DNA of 64,000 nucleotides from Rhodopseudomonas palustris. Lineage in GTDB: Bacteria; Pseudomonadota; Alphaproteobacteria; Rhizobiales; Xanthobacteraceae. The notes under the pieces were generated by a model. It was not told where the DNA came from. It saw only the letters and a program-made list of their open reading frames with translations, and made no database searches. Made by a program: the position numbers and the translations under genes. The DNA lies in assembly GCF_007005445.1 (NCBI RefSeq), contig NZ_CP041387.1, positions 2,666,001 through 2,730,000 of the forward strand, written 5' to 3'. This document shows positions 26,180 to 34,818 of the stretch, in pieces (position 1 is the first letter of the stretch; every line of letters begins with the position of its first letter).

Positions 26180-26214
26180 CCCTCCCCGCTGCCCTCGTTC
26201 ACAAGGAGACGACG

Positions 26215-27207
26215 ATGTCCAAATCCCTTCTGCTGGCCGCCGCGGTGACGGCTGCGCTCTCCACCACCAGCGGCGCTCAGGCGGCCTGCGACAAGATGGA
26301 CAAGGTCACCGCGGCCTGGCTGCCGATCATGCAGACCACCGCGTACTACGTGGCGCTCGATCAGAAGCTGTTCGAGAAGGCCTGCATCGAGATCGACTCC
26401 GCCAAGATGGAATCGCCGAACCAGATCATCGACGCGCTGATCGCCGGCCGCGCCGATTTCGGCCCGCCCGGCGCCGCGGCCGGCATCGCGATGATCGCGG
26501 AATCGAAATTCCCCGGCAAGCTGAAGGTGTTCGGGCTGCAGGGCGGCGGCATCAAGGTCGACCGCATCAACGACGGGCTGATCGTCAAGCCGGACAGCGA
26601 GATCAAGAGCTTCGCCGACCTCAAGGGCAAGACCCTCGGCCACGTCCCCGGCATCCAGTGGCGCACGATCTCGCGCCAGATGGTGAAGGCCGCCGGGCTC
26701 GATCCGGACAAGGACGTCAAGCTGGTCGATCTCGCCGTCGCCATGCAGGTGCCGGCGGTGGTCGGCGGCACGGTCGACGCCACGCTGTCGCTGGAGCCGG
26801 TCGGCTCGATCGCGGTCGCGTCCGGCAAGGCCAAGCGTGCGATGACCAACCCGGTCGCCGGCGTGATCGCCGATCCGTTCTATTCCGGCGCCTCGGTGAT
26901 GACGACCAAGTTCATGACCGAGCGCCCGGACGTGGCGCGCCGCGTCGTCGCGGTGATCGACCAGGCCACCGACCTCGTCAACGCCGACTTCGCCAAGTAC
27001 AAGACGGTGCTGCCGGCCTACACGCCGATCAAGGCCGATCAGCTCGATCTCGTCGCGCAGCCCTATTTGCGCGGCTTCAAGGATCTCGACGACACCGACG
27101 TCAAATCCTATCAGGCGCTGGTCGACGTGTTCATCGCCCAGGGCGTGGTGCAGGGGCCGATCAACGTCCGCGACAAGCTGCTGACCAAGGCGGATCTCGG
27201 CGAATGA
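26215..27207 (+). CDS. ABC transporter substrate-binding protein (SsuA/NMT1 type)
   Basis: A 330-residue periplasmic binding protein. The signal peptide ends near AQA at residue 23; the mature part follows the SsuA/NMT1 pattern: the first strand VTAAWLPIMQTTAYYVALDQ, the IIDALIAGRADFGPPGAAAG hinge segment and FADLKGKTLGHVPG. AAGGAGA precedes the ATG by seven bases. It lies 35 bases after the permease and overlaps the ATPase gene by ATGA. Ligand unknown; sulfonates, nitriles or amides are possible by family and context. Confidence 0.9.
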   Translation: MSKSLLLAAAVTAALSTTSGAQAACDKMDKVTAAWLPIMQTTAYYVALDQKLFEKACIEIDSAKMESPNQIIDALIAGRADFGPPGAAAGIAMIAESKFPGKLKVFGLQGGGIKVDRINDGLIVKPDSEIKSFADLKGKTLGHVPGIQWRTISRQMVKAAGLDPDKDVKLVDLAVAMQVPAVVGGTVDATLSLEPVGSIAVASGKAKRAMTNPVAGVIADPFYSGASVMTTKFMTERPDVARRVVAVIDQATDLVNADFAKYKTVLPAYTPIKADQLDLVAQPYLRGFKDLDDTDVKSYQALVDVFIAQGVVQGPINVRDKLLTKADLGE

Positions 27208-28040
27208 ACGCGCGCAGCGTCCTCCAATTGCGGCCGGAGCCCATGACCGACACCGCACCGATCCCGGCCGCACCGAAGCCGGGCCGGCAGGCGAAGATGA
27301 CGATCCGCGGCCTGCGCAAGACCTTCAACGACGCCGTCGTCTACGACGGCTTCGACCTCGACCTGCCGCTCGGCCAGTTCATCTCGGTGTTCGGCCCGAA
27401 CGGCTGCGGCAAGAGCACGCTGATCAACATGATCTCCGGGCTGATGCCGATGGACGCCGGCGAGGTGCTGTACGACGGCCAGCGCATCAGCGAGACGCGG
27501 ATTTCCTACGTGTTCCAGAACTACCGCGAGGCGCTGTTTCCCTGGCTCAAGGCGATCGACAACATCCACTACCCGCTCAAGGTGATGGGCGTGCCGCGCG
27601 CCGAGCGCGCACGGCGGATCGAGAAGCTGCTGGCGGAATTCGAGATCCGGATCGATCTCAACGCCTATCCCTACACGCTGTCGGGCGGGCAGCAGCAGAC
27701 GGTGTCGATCCTGCGCGCGCTGGTGACCGAGCCGGAGGTGCTGTTTCTCGACGAGCCGTTCTCGGCGCTCGACTACGAGATGACGATGTCGATGCGCGAG
27801 CAGTTGCAGAAGATCTTCATGAAGACGAAGACCACGATGCTGCTGGTGTCGCACGATCTCGACGAGGCGATCGAGCAGGCCGACAAGCTGGTGCTGCTGA
27901 CGCGACGGCCCACCCAGGTCGCCGAGATCGTCGAGATCGGCCTGCCCTGGCCGCGCGACCGCGCCGTCACCACCGGCGACGACTTCATGGCGATCAAGCG
28001 CCACTGCCTCGATCGCTTCTGGCAGGAAGTCAAGAAATGA
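27204..28040 (+). CDS. ABC transporter ATP-binding protein
   Basis: A 278-residue ATPase with Walker A (GPNGCGKST), signature LSGGQQQ, Walker B (VLFLDEPFSALD) and switch His in LLVSHDLDEA. The start ATG at 27204 overlaps the TGA of the binding-protein gene (ATGA), indicating coupling; an alternative ATG at 27243 exists. The closest named family is SsuB/TauB. It energises uptake through the permease encoded at 25394-26179. Confidence 0.92.
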   Translation: MNARSVLQLRPEPMTDTAPIPAAPKPGRQAKMTIRGLRKTFNDAVVYDGFDLDLPLGQFISVFGPNGCGKSTLINMISGLMPMDAGEVLYDGQRISETRISYVFQNYREALFPWLKAIDNIHYPLKVMGVPRAERARRIEKLLAEFEIRIDLNAYPYTLSGGQQQTVSILRALVTEPEVLFLDEPFSALDYEMTMSMREQLQKIFMKTKTTMLLVSHDLDEAIEQADKLVLLTRRPTQVAEIVEIGLPWPRDRAVTTGDDFMAIKRHCLDRFWQEVKK

Positions 28041-28100
28041 CGGGCGCCGGCTGAGCCGGGCCCGACCGATCCGAACCACCATCAGAATCTGGAGACTGAC

Positions 28101-29774
28101 ATGACGAAGCGCCGGTTTCGCGCCGCTGCGGTGCAGACACTCGCCAAGTTGGGCGATTTCGATTTCAACATCGCGCTCGCGACGGCGTACGTCGAGGACG
28201 CGGTTCGGCAGGGCGCCGAGCTGATCGTGTTCCCGGAATGCATGGATACCGGCTATCTGTTCGACTCCGCCGAGCACTGCCGCGAACTGGCCGAGACGCT
28301 GACCGACGGCCCGTTCGTCAAGGCGCTGGCGGCGCTCAGCCGCAAGCACGGCGTCTATATCGCCAGCGGCATCACCGAATGGGATCCGGCCAAACAGAAG
28401 ATCTTCAACACCGGCATCATGTTCGACCGCAACGGCGAGGTCGCGTGCCACTATCACAAACAGTTCCTCGCCACCCACGACCAGAACTGGTTCGCATTCG
28501 GCGAGCGCGGCTGCCCGGTGGTCGACACCGATCTCGGCAAAATCGGCCTGTTGATCTGCTTCGACGGGCGCATTCCGGAAATCTTCCGGTCGATGGCGAT
28601 GCAGGGCGCCGAAGTGATCGTCGACATGGCGAACTTCTTCGCCATGGACCAGGCCGACATGTGGGGGCCGGCGCGCTCCTACGAAAACGGCGTCTGGCTG
28701 GTGGCGGCGACCAAGGCCGGCTACGAGCGCTCGATCTACTATCCGGGCGGCAGCATGATCGTCGATCCGAAGGGCCGCGTGCTGTCGAAGGTGCCGTACG
28801 ACACCCACGGCCTGTCGATCGCCACCATCGATCTCGACGAAGCCGCCGACAAGTCGATCTACACCGCCAACGACAAGATCGCCGACCGCCGCCCCGAGAC
28901 ATACGGCATCATGGCGCTGCCCTACGAGAAAACCCCGGTCTATGGGGTCGCCGATCGTCCGCTGATTCCGTCGCAGTCGGTCACCAAGGTGGCGGCGGTG
29001 CAGATGCACGTCACGCCGGAGTGCAGCGTCGCCGAGGTGCTCGACATGGTCGACCACACCGCCAAGCTCGGCGCCAAGGTGATCACCCTGCCCGAATACG
29101 CCTTCAGCGCGCACTACATCCTGATGCCCGACGAAGCGGCTGCGGCCGCCGATCAGGCCGCGGCGAACCTCGCGGCGGTGGCCAAGATCAGCGCCCGCTA
29201 CGGCTGCCTGATCGCGGCGCCGATCGTCGAGCGCGCCGCGGCGGGGCTTTATGTCACGACGGTCCTGATCGGACCGGACGGCAAGGAGATCGGCCGCTAT
29301 CGCAAGACGCATCTCACCGCCGAGGAGCGCAAATGGGCCGTCGCCGGCTTCGACTATCCGGTGTTCGACACCCCGTTCGGCCGCATCGGTGTGATGTCGG
29401 GCTATGACGCGGTGTTTCCCGAAACCTCGCGCTGCCTCGGCATCGGCGCGGCCGACATCATCCTGTGGCCGGCGGCGCTGCGCGAGCCGTTCGAGCGCGA
29501 ACTGCTCGCCGTGCCGCGCGCCGAGGACAACCGCGTGGCGGTCGTGCTCGCCAACCGGGTCGACAGCCCCTACCCCGGCGGCAGCGTGGTGATCCCGCCG
29601 ACCGGCTTCCCGCAATGGGACATCAACATCGCGGCGCCGCGCGTGATGAAGCTCGGCGCGGTGATGCCCAAGCACATCGACCTCGCGGTGTGCCGGCAGA
29701 AGCTGATGATCCCGAAGGTGGACATGTTTGCAAACCGGCTGGTGGAGACGTACGCTCCGATCGTCGCGGCGTAG
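28101..29774 (+). CDS. Two-domain nitrilase-superfamily hydrolase; second domain lacks catalytic Cys
   Basis: A 557-residue fusion of two carbon-nitrogen hydrolase domains. The first has the complete triad Glu46 (FPEC), Lys120 (HYHKQF) and Cys153 (LLICFDGR), so it should hydrolyse a C-N bond through a thioester. The second repeats the fold with Glu332 (LPEY) and Lys402 (RKTH), but the nucleophile position is Gly434 in VMSGYDAVFPE, so it should be inactive. Usual nitrilases have one domain of 260-340 residues. It lies 60 bases behind the ABC transporter and before the LysR gene. The exact substrate (amide, carbamoyl or nitrile) is unknown. Confidence 0.9.
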   Translation: MTKRRFRAAAVQTLAKLGDFDFNIALATAYVEDAVRQGAELIVFPECMDTGYLFDSAEHCRELAETLTDGPFVKALAALSRKHGVYIASGITEWDPAKQKIFNTGIMFDRNGEVACHYHKQFLATHDQNWFAFGERGCPVVDTDLGKIGLLICFDGRIPEIFRSMAMQGAEVIVDMANFFAMDQADMWGPARSYENGVWLVAATKAGYERSIYYPGGSMIVDPKGRVLSKVPYDTHGLSIATIDLDEAADKSIYTANDKIADRRPETYGIMALPYEKTPVYGVADRPLIPSQSVTKVAAVQMHVTPECSVAEVLDMVDHTAKLGAKVITLPEYAFSAHYILMPDEAAAAADQAAANLAAVAKISARYGCLIAAPIVERAAAGLYVTTVLIGPDGKEIGRYRKTHLTAEERKWAVAGFDYPVFDTPFGRIGVMSGYDAVFPETSRCLGIGAADIILWPAALREPFERELLAVPRAEDNRVAVVLANRVDSPYPGGSVVIPPTGFPQWDINIAAPRVMKLGAVMPKHIDLAVCRQKLMIPKVDMFANRLVETYAPIVAA

Positions 29775-29852
29775 TCCCGTTCGGTGGCTGTCCGGACACA
29801 AACGGAAGGCCGGCGCATCGGCGCCGGCCGCGCCGCGGGGACGGCAGCGGGC

Positions 29853-30800
29853 GTGGCGAAGACACAGCGCACCATCAGGTACGACTGGAACGATGTCGTC
29901 TATTTTCTCGAGGTGGCGCGGCAGCGCAGCCTGGTCCGCGCCGCCGCCAAGCTGAAGGTCGACCACACCACCGTCAGTCGCCGCGTCCGCGAGCTGGAAC
30001 GCAGCCTGAATTCGACGCTGTTCAAGCGCAGCAAGTCCGGCTTCACGCTGACCGAGATCGGAATGCGGCTGCTGCAATATGCCGAGGGCATGGAGAGCCA
30101 GGCGAACTCGATCGTCGAGGCGATCGGCACCGACACCGCCGATGCCGGCGGCGCGGTGCGGATCGCGGCGATGGAAGGGATCGGCAGCTTCTATCTCACC
30201 CGCTGCATCGTCGACTTCAACAAGATCTATCCGTCGATTCAGGTCGAACTGATCACCGATACCCGCCTGCTCGATCTCAGCCGGCGCGAGGCCGACATCT
30301 TCGTCAGCTTCTTCCGGCCGCACGGCAAGCGGCTGTCGATCAAGAAGGTCGGCGAGTTCAGGATCTCGCTGTACGCGACAGACGCGTATTTCGCCGGGCG
30401 GAGCCCGCCGGCGACGGTGAAGGAGCTGGAGACCCACGCCTTCATCGATTTCATCGAGGATCACATCTACAGCCAGGAAAACCGCTGGCTGTCCGACGTG
30501 CTGCGGCCGCCGCACACGATCTTCCGCAGCACCAGCCTGGTGGCGCAGTCGATCGCCGTCTCGGCCGGGCAAGGCATCGCGATGCTGCCGTCCTACGTGG
30601 CGTCCGGCCATCCCGAGCTCCTGCCGGTGATGCCCGAGCTGTTCACCACGCGCGATATCTGGCTGTCGGTGCACGAAGACCTGCTGCACGTCGCCCGGAT
30701 CAAAGCCGTCATCAGTTTCCTCGAAAAGCGCATCGAGGCCGACAAGGCGTTTCTCAACTCGGTCAAGAACCAGCGCAGCCGCCGCAAGCGGAGCGGCTGA
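29853..30800 (+). CDS. LysR-family transcriptional regulator
   Basis: The N-terminal winged helix-turn-helix is typical: VVYFLEVARQRSLVRAAAKL then VSRRVRELERSLNSTLFKRSKSGFTLTE in the usual order. The C-terminal part is a LysR ligand-binding domain. I placed the start at the GTG at 29853 because it gives the normal distance to the HTH; a GTG at 29784 is possible. It follows the nitrilase by 78 bases on the same strand and probably controls the transporter-nitrilase operon. Many LysR proteins instead act from the divergent strand, so control here is inferred. Confidence 0.88.
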   Translation: MAKTQRTIRYDWNDVVYFLEVARQRSLVRAAAKLKVDHTTVSRRVRELERSLNSTLFKRSKSGFTLTEIGMRLLQYAEGMESQANSIVEAIGTDTADAGGAVRIAAMEGIGSFYLTRCIVDFNKIYPSIQVELITDTRLLDLSRREADIFVSFFRPHGKRLSIKKVGEFRISLYATDAYFAGRSPPATVKELETHAFIDFIEDHIYSQENRWLSDVLRPPHTIFRSTSLVAQSIAVSAGQGIAMLPSYVASGHPELLPVMPELFTTRDIWLSVHEDLLHVARIKAVISFLEKRIEADKAFLNSVKNQRSRRKRSG

Positions 30801-30808
30801 AACCGCGC

Positions 30809-31852
30809 TCAGCTCGCGAACGCGCCGCTACGGTCGCTGAACAGGTCGAGCGGGCTCGGGGGGCGGACTTCGGGGGTGCGCGACAGCTCCGGCATCGCGG
30901 GCTGCGACGGCATCGCGGCTTGCGACGGCAACGTGGTTGGCGACGGCGAGCTCCACAGCGACTGCACCGCCGGCGACACCGGCTCGGCCCGATCGCCGCC
31001 GAGGAACAGCGAGCGGAACATCGGCTCGCTGCCGCGCTGCGCGGTGGCGGTGCGCGCGGCGTCGCCGGCCTGGGCGGGGGCGACGTTGCGGACGTCCGGG
31101 AAGCTCGCCAGATACGCAGCGTTGTCGACCGGTGCGGGCGGCGGTGCGGCCGAGGCCAGCGTCACCGGCAGACCGGCGACCGAAGCGATCGCGCTCTGCG
31201 TCGCGGGCGAGCTGGCGGCCGCCTCGTAGCGCGAGGCGAGATTGGAATACACCTCGGAGACGCTGCGGGCATTGCCGGAGCGGTCGTAGAAGATCGACTG
31301 GTTGGCGGCGGCGGCCGACGGGAACAACGCGGCGCCGGCGACATTCGGCGTGTCGCTCGCCGTGTTGATCAGCTTGGCGGCGCCGGCCACGCCCATGAAA
31401 TGCGCCATGTAGAGTTCGGCATCCGATGGGCGGCGGCCGATCTCGCCGGTCAGCTTGAAGCTGTTCGACTGGGTCAGCACGCCAGCCATTGCCGACGACA
31501 CCACCGGATCGTTGCGCAGATTCATGATCGCGGTGCGCGCCGACGGATCGCTGACCGAATAGCTGCCCGACGCCGAGCGGGTGATGGCATCGGCATACTG
31601 GCCGTAGCCGAACTGCGCGCCGGCCTCCTTCACGGTGCCGAGCCAGGTCTGCTCGATGAACTGGAACAGGCCCTGCGCCGACGAGGTGGTGGCCTGGGCG
31701 CTCGGGTTGAAGTCCGACTCCATCTTGGCGGTGGCGAGCAGATACTGGAAGCTGGTGCCGGTCTGGCCGGCAGCCTGCTTGATCGCGCCGGCGACCTTGG
31801 TCCGCGCCGGATCGACGATCATCACCGCCGGATTTGACACCTCAGCCGCCAT
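30809..31852 (-). CDS. Lytic transglycosylase (SLT-like) with proline-rich C-terminus
   Basis: A 347-residue protein whose first half resembles soluble lytic transglycosylases: catalytic Glu in TAKMESDFNP, then AQGLFQFIEQTWLGTV and the YADAITRSA segment. The last third is low-complexity, rich in Ala, Pro and Ser (PSQAAMPSQPAMPELS). No classical signal peptide is visible from the ATG at 31852, which has AGGGG nearby; an in-frame GTG at 31912 adds 20 residues. It would cleave peptidoglycan glycan strands. The gene lies alone, convergent with the LysR gene. Confidence 0.82.
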   Translation of the reverse strand: MAAEVSNPAVMIVDPARTKVAGAIKQAAGQTGTSFQYLLATAKMESDFNPSAQATTSSAQGLFQFIEQTWLGTVKEAGAQFGYGQYADAITRSASGSYSVSDPSARTAIMNLRNDPVVSSAMAGVLTQSNSFKLTGEIGRRPSDAELYMAHFMGVAGAAKLINTASDTPNVAGAALFPSAAAANQSIFYDRSGNARSVSEVYSNLASRYEAAASSPATQSAIASVAGLPVTLASAAPPPAPVDNAAYLASFPDVRNVAPAQAGDAARTATAQRGSEPMFRSLFLGGDRAEPVSPAVQSLWSSPSPTTLPSQAAMPSQPAMPELSRTPEVRPPSPLDLFSDRSGAFAS

Positions 31853-32065
31853 CGCCCCTGCTCCGCCCCCGGCGCGCTTGCGCGCGGAAGCGCCCTTTCC
31901 ACCGTAGGTCACCCTGGGCGAGTATGGTTAACGAGTGGTTAAGCGCCCGGCCGGAGGCGGGCTGTTCGCGCAAACCGCTGCTCTTAACGTTGTCTTAACG
32001 GGCAGTTGGTTCCATCTGCGGTGGTCATCTGGAGAATCTTCCCGGTGAAGACGAGCGAGGCTGCC

Positions 32066-32773
32066 ATGACCGCGATCGCCAACTCATCCGCCGCGGCATC
32101 GAACCGGGCTCAGCCGACGAGTCTGCCTCAGATCGGGCCGGCCGGTTCGAACGCCGATCGCTCCGCAGCGCCGACGCCCCAGGCTTCAGCCGCGACCGCC
32201 GATACGGTGCAATTGTCCGAGCGCGCCAAGGCGATCCTCGACAAGGCCAATGCCGACAAGGCGGCCACCGCCAACCTCACCCTGTCGTTCGACGAGATGC
32301 TGCAGCAGCGCACCGATGCCTTGACCGCCAAGCTCACCGACGCGTTCAAGAAAATGAACGTCAACCTCGACGACGCCGTCCGGCTGCAGGTCGACAAATT
32401 CGGCAAGGTCACCGCCGAAGGGCCGTGGAAGGAGAAGATCGAGAAGTTCTTCGAGGACAATCCCGATCTGGCCAAGGAACTGAAAGCGATCGCAGGGCTC
32501 AATTCGCTGAAGGCGGCCAACGCCGCGCTCGAGCTCTACAACAAGGAAAAGGGCTCCGGCGGCCCGGGCAGCAAGCAGCAGCAGAGCGCCTGGACCAGCT
32601 ACAACATCCGCTCGATGAATATTCAGACGCTGTCGGGCGTGATCAGCCTGAAGGACGGCGAATTGCGCTCCGCCGCGCTGGACTACATCGACAGCATCGC
32701 CGATCCGACCGGCGCAAAGGCCGGTCCGGACCTGGTGCAGCAGCAGCGCGAGATCGCCAACCGGCTCGCCTGA
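32066..32773 (+). CDS. Hypothetical soluble helical protein (235 aa)
   Basis: A leader rich in Ala, Ser and Pro is followed by a helical, charged part (TVQLSERAKAILDKANADKAA) and a C-terminal region with short NIQTLSGVISL strands. It has no signal peptide, membrane segment or cysteine. GAGG five bases upstream supports the ATG at 32066 over an in-frame upstream start. The N-terminal TVQLSERAK stretch resembles flagellar anti-sigma (FlgM) and related motifs, but the match is weak and I do not assign it. Confidence 0.7.
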   Translation: MTAIANSSAAASNRAQPTSLPQIGPAGSNADRSAAPTPQASAATADTVQLSERAKAILDKANADKAATANLTLSFDEMLQQRTDALTAKLTDAFKKMNVNLDDAVRLQVDKFGKVTAEGPWKEKIEKFFEDNPDLAKELKAIAGLNSLKAANAALELYNKEKGSGGPGSKQQQSAWTSYNIRSMNIQTLSGVISLKDGELRSAALDYIDSIADPTGAKAGPDLVQQQREIANRLA

Positions 32774-32782
32774 TCCGCTCGG

Positions 32783-33238
32783 CTACTTGCCGTAGACCTT
32801 GTCCGGGTCGAACTTGCGGTCGGCGTCGATTTCGATCAGCACCGGCGCGCCGTCGCCGCCGCGGTCGATGCGGCGATAGAAGCAGGAGTGCCGGCCGGTG
32901 TGGCAGGCGGCGCCGCCGGCCTGGTCGACCTTGATCCACACCGCGTCCTGATCGCAGTCGACCCGCATCTCCAGCACCTTCTGGACATGGCCGGAGGTCT
33001 CGCCCTTCTTCCACAGCCGCTTGCGCGAGCGGCTGTAGTACCAGGCCTCGCCGGTCTGGATGGTGCGGTCGAGCGCTTCGTCGTTCATGAACGCGACCAT
33101 CAGCACGTCGCCGGTCCGCGCGTCGGTGGCGACGACCGTGACGAGCCCGTGCGCGTCGAATTTCGGACGCAGCACAACGCCTTCCTCGATGTCGTCGGGC
33201 GCAACGGGTGAAGAAGCTGAACGCGATTCGCTGGACAC
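32783..33238 (-). CDS. hisI: Phosphoribosyl-AMP cyclohydrolase
   Basis: HisI opens the purine ring of phosphoribosyl-AMP, step three of histidine synthesis. The 151-residue protein has the full set of conserved blocks: VLMVAFMNDEAL, EAWYYSRSRKRLWKKGETSG, VDCDQDAVWIKV and GGAACHTGRHSCFYR, which hold the zinc- and magnesium-binding residues. It starts with GTG at 33238. The lone cyclohydrolase form (no HisE fusion) is normal in alphaproteobacteria. Twenty-eight bases separate it from folE upstream on the same strand, so the two are probably co-transcribed. Confidence 0.95.
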   Translation of the reverse strand: MSSESRSASSPVAPDDIEEGVVLRPKFDAHGLVTVVATDARTGDVLMVAFMNDEALDRTIQTGEAWYYSRSRKRLWKKGETSGHVQKVLEMRVDCDQDAVWIKVDQAGGAACHTGRHSCFYRRIDRGGDGAPVLIEIDADRKFDPDKVYGK

Positions 33239-33266
33239 GATTGAAATGCCTTACGGGACGCGGGAG

Positions 33267-33956
33267 TTAGCCGCGATCCCTGACCATCGACATGAACCGC
33301 GCCTGCTCCGCCGGATTGTCGCGGAACACGCCGGTGTAGCGGCTGGTGAAGGTGGTGGCGCCCTTCTTGGCGATGCCGCGCACCGACATGCAGGTGTGCT
33401 CGGCCTCGATCAGCACCGCGACGCCGCGCGGCTTCATCACCTCGTCGATCGCGGCGGCGATCTGCGCGGTGAGATGCTCCTGGGTCTGCAGCCGCCGGGC
33501 GAAGATGTCGACCAGCCGCGCCAGCTTCGACAGCCCGACCACGCGCTCGACCGGCGTATAGGCGATGTGCGCCTTGCCGTAGAACGGCATCACGTGGTGC
33601 TCGCAATGCGAGGTGAAGCTGATGTTGCGGACCAGCACGAAGTCGTCGTAGCCGGCGGTCTCGCCGAAGGTGCGTTCCAGCACTTCCTTCGGGCACTGGT
33701 GATAGCCCTGGAACAATTCGTCATAGGCTTCGACCACCCGGCGCGGGGTGTCGAGCAGACCCTCGCGCTCGGTGTTCTCGCCGATATAGGACAGCAGCGT
33801 CTTGACCGCGGCCTCGGCCTCGGCGCGCGACGGGCGCGGTTGATCGGGCTGCACCGCCACTTCCAGGAAATCCGACGGGTCGAGTTCGGCGGGCTGGAAT
33901 TCGCTGCGGGCGTCGGCCGGCTTGGTGCCGCGGATCGGCTTGATTTTGGCGTCCAT
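33267..33956 (-). CDS. folE: GTP cyclohydrolase I
   Basis: FolE makes dihydroneopterin triphosphate from GTP, the first step of folate synthesis. The T-fold signatures are visible: [12 protein letters not shown], whose Cys and His bind zinc, [25 protein letters not shown], and [11 protein letters not shown], whose Cys is the third zinc ligand. At 229 residues it is near the usual 200-220 with a short polar N-terminus. GGAG five bases before the ATG at 33956 decides the start. It lies upstream of hisI on the same strand. Confidence 0.95.
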   Translation of the reverse strand: MDAKIKPIRGTKPADARSEFQPAELDPSDFLEVAVQPDQPRPSRAEAEAAVKTLLSYIGENTEREGLLDTPRRVVEAYDELFQGYHQCPKEVLERTFGETAGYDDFVLVRNISFTSHCEHHVMPFYGKAHIAYTPVERVVGLSKLARLVDIFARRLQTQEHLTAQIAAAIDEVMKPRGVAVLIEAEHTCMSVRGIAKKGATTFTSRYTGVFRDNPAEQARFMSMVRDRG

Positions 33957-34222
33957 CTTCACTCCGTTCGACCGGCCTTATCGGGCCGGATGTGTCACCG
34001 GGCAGACGGGCGGACTACAGCCGGTCGTCTTGATCCCTTCGGCGAGCCCGGCCGGCCAAGTGCTTGACCGGCTTCGGCTCGCGACCTCGGCGCGGCCCAA
34101 CCGGCCGCACCGCGAGGCTTCATTTCGAAACCCACCCTTCCTATATAAGACGACAAGCCGGAACCGCCAAGGTCGCCGCCCCGGGCGACCAGTGACCACA
34201 GCGCCCGCACGGAATTCGCCGC

Positions 34223-34675
34223 ATGCTCAACGACATCTACAACAACCGCATCATCGAACTGGCCGGCAATATTCCGCGGATCGGGCGGCTGGAGCATCCC
34301 GACGCCAGCGCCACCGCGCATTCCAAACTGTGCGGCTCGACCGTGACGATCGACCTCAAGATGGACGGCGACACCGTCACCGACTTCGCCCACATCGTCA
34401 AAGCCTGCGCGCTCGGCCAAGCCTCGTCGTCGATCATGGCGACCCACGTGGTCGGCTCGACCGCCAGCGAACTCAAAGCGTTGCGCGAGACCGTGCGCAA
34501 GATGCTGAAAGAGAACGGCGCCCCGCCCGACGGCAAATGGGCCGACATCGCGATGCTCGAGCCGGTGCGCGACTACAAGGCCCGCCACGCATCGACGCTG
34601 CTGACCTTCGACGCGGTGGTCGACGCGATCGGGCAGATCGAAGCGCAGCGCGAAACCGCGAAGGCAACGGCGTAA
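34223..34675 (+). CDS. IscU/NifU-like iron-sulfur scaffold homologue
   Basis: The 150-residue protein has the SufU/IscU fold: the first Cys in HSKLCGSTVTIDL (Cys37), the second in VKACALGQASSSIM (Cys62) and the helix after RHAST. Usual scaffolds have a third Cys at the HAST position (HCS in IscU); here it is Ala123. This suggests a variant that binds or transfers clusters differently. It is divergent from folE and followed by a REP-like repeat. Confidence 0.85.
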   Translation: MLNDIYNNRIIELAGNIPRIGRLEHPDASATAHSKLCGSTVTIDLKMDGDTVTDFAHIVKACALGQASSSIMATHVVGSTASELKALRETVRKMLKENGAPPDGKWADIAMLEPVRDYKARHASTLLTFDAVVDAIGQIEAQRETAKATA

Positions 34676-34692
34676 GCCCTCCCACTCACCGA

Positions 34693-34808
34693 GTCATTCC
34701 GGGGCGCGGGCGAAGCTCGCGAACCCGGAATCTCGCCGTTGTGAAAAACAGCGCACAACAATCTGGCGATTCCGGGTTCGCTCGCTCTCGCGAGCGCCCC
34801 GGAATGAC
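34693..34808. repeat. Palindromic REP-like intergenic repeat, copy 2
   Basis: Nearly the same element as at 23705-23819: GTCATTCCGGGGCGC at the left, its complement at the right end, with GCGAACCCGGAATC repeated inside in opposite orientation. It fills the gap between the scaffold gene and the convergent protease gene. Confidence 0.7.
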
Positions 34809-34818
34809 GTTTCCTGAC

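Noticed and set aside
27111..30689. Very long open frame on the minus strand (over 1100 codons) opposite the ABC-nitrilase operon
   Set aside because: Antisense shadow of GC-rich genes; its translation is Asp/Arg/His-rich with no domain, while the plus strand has clear families.
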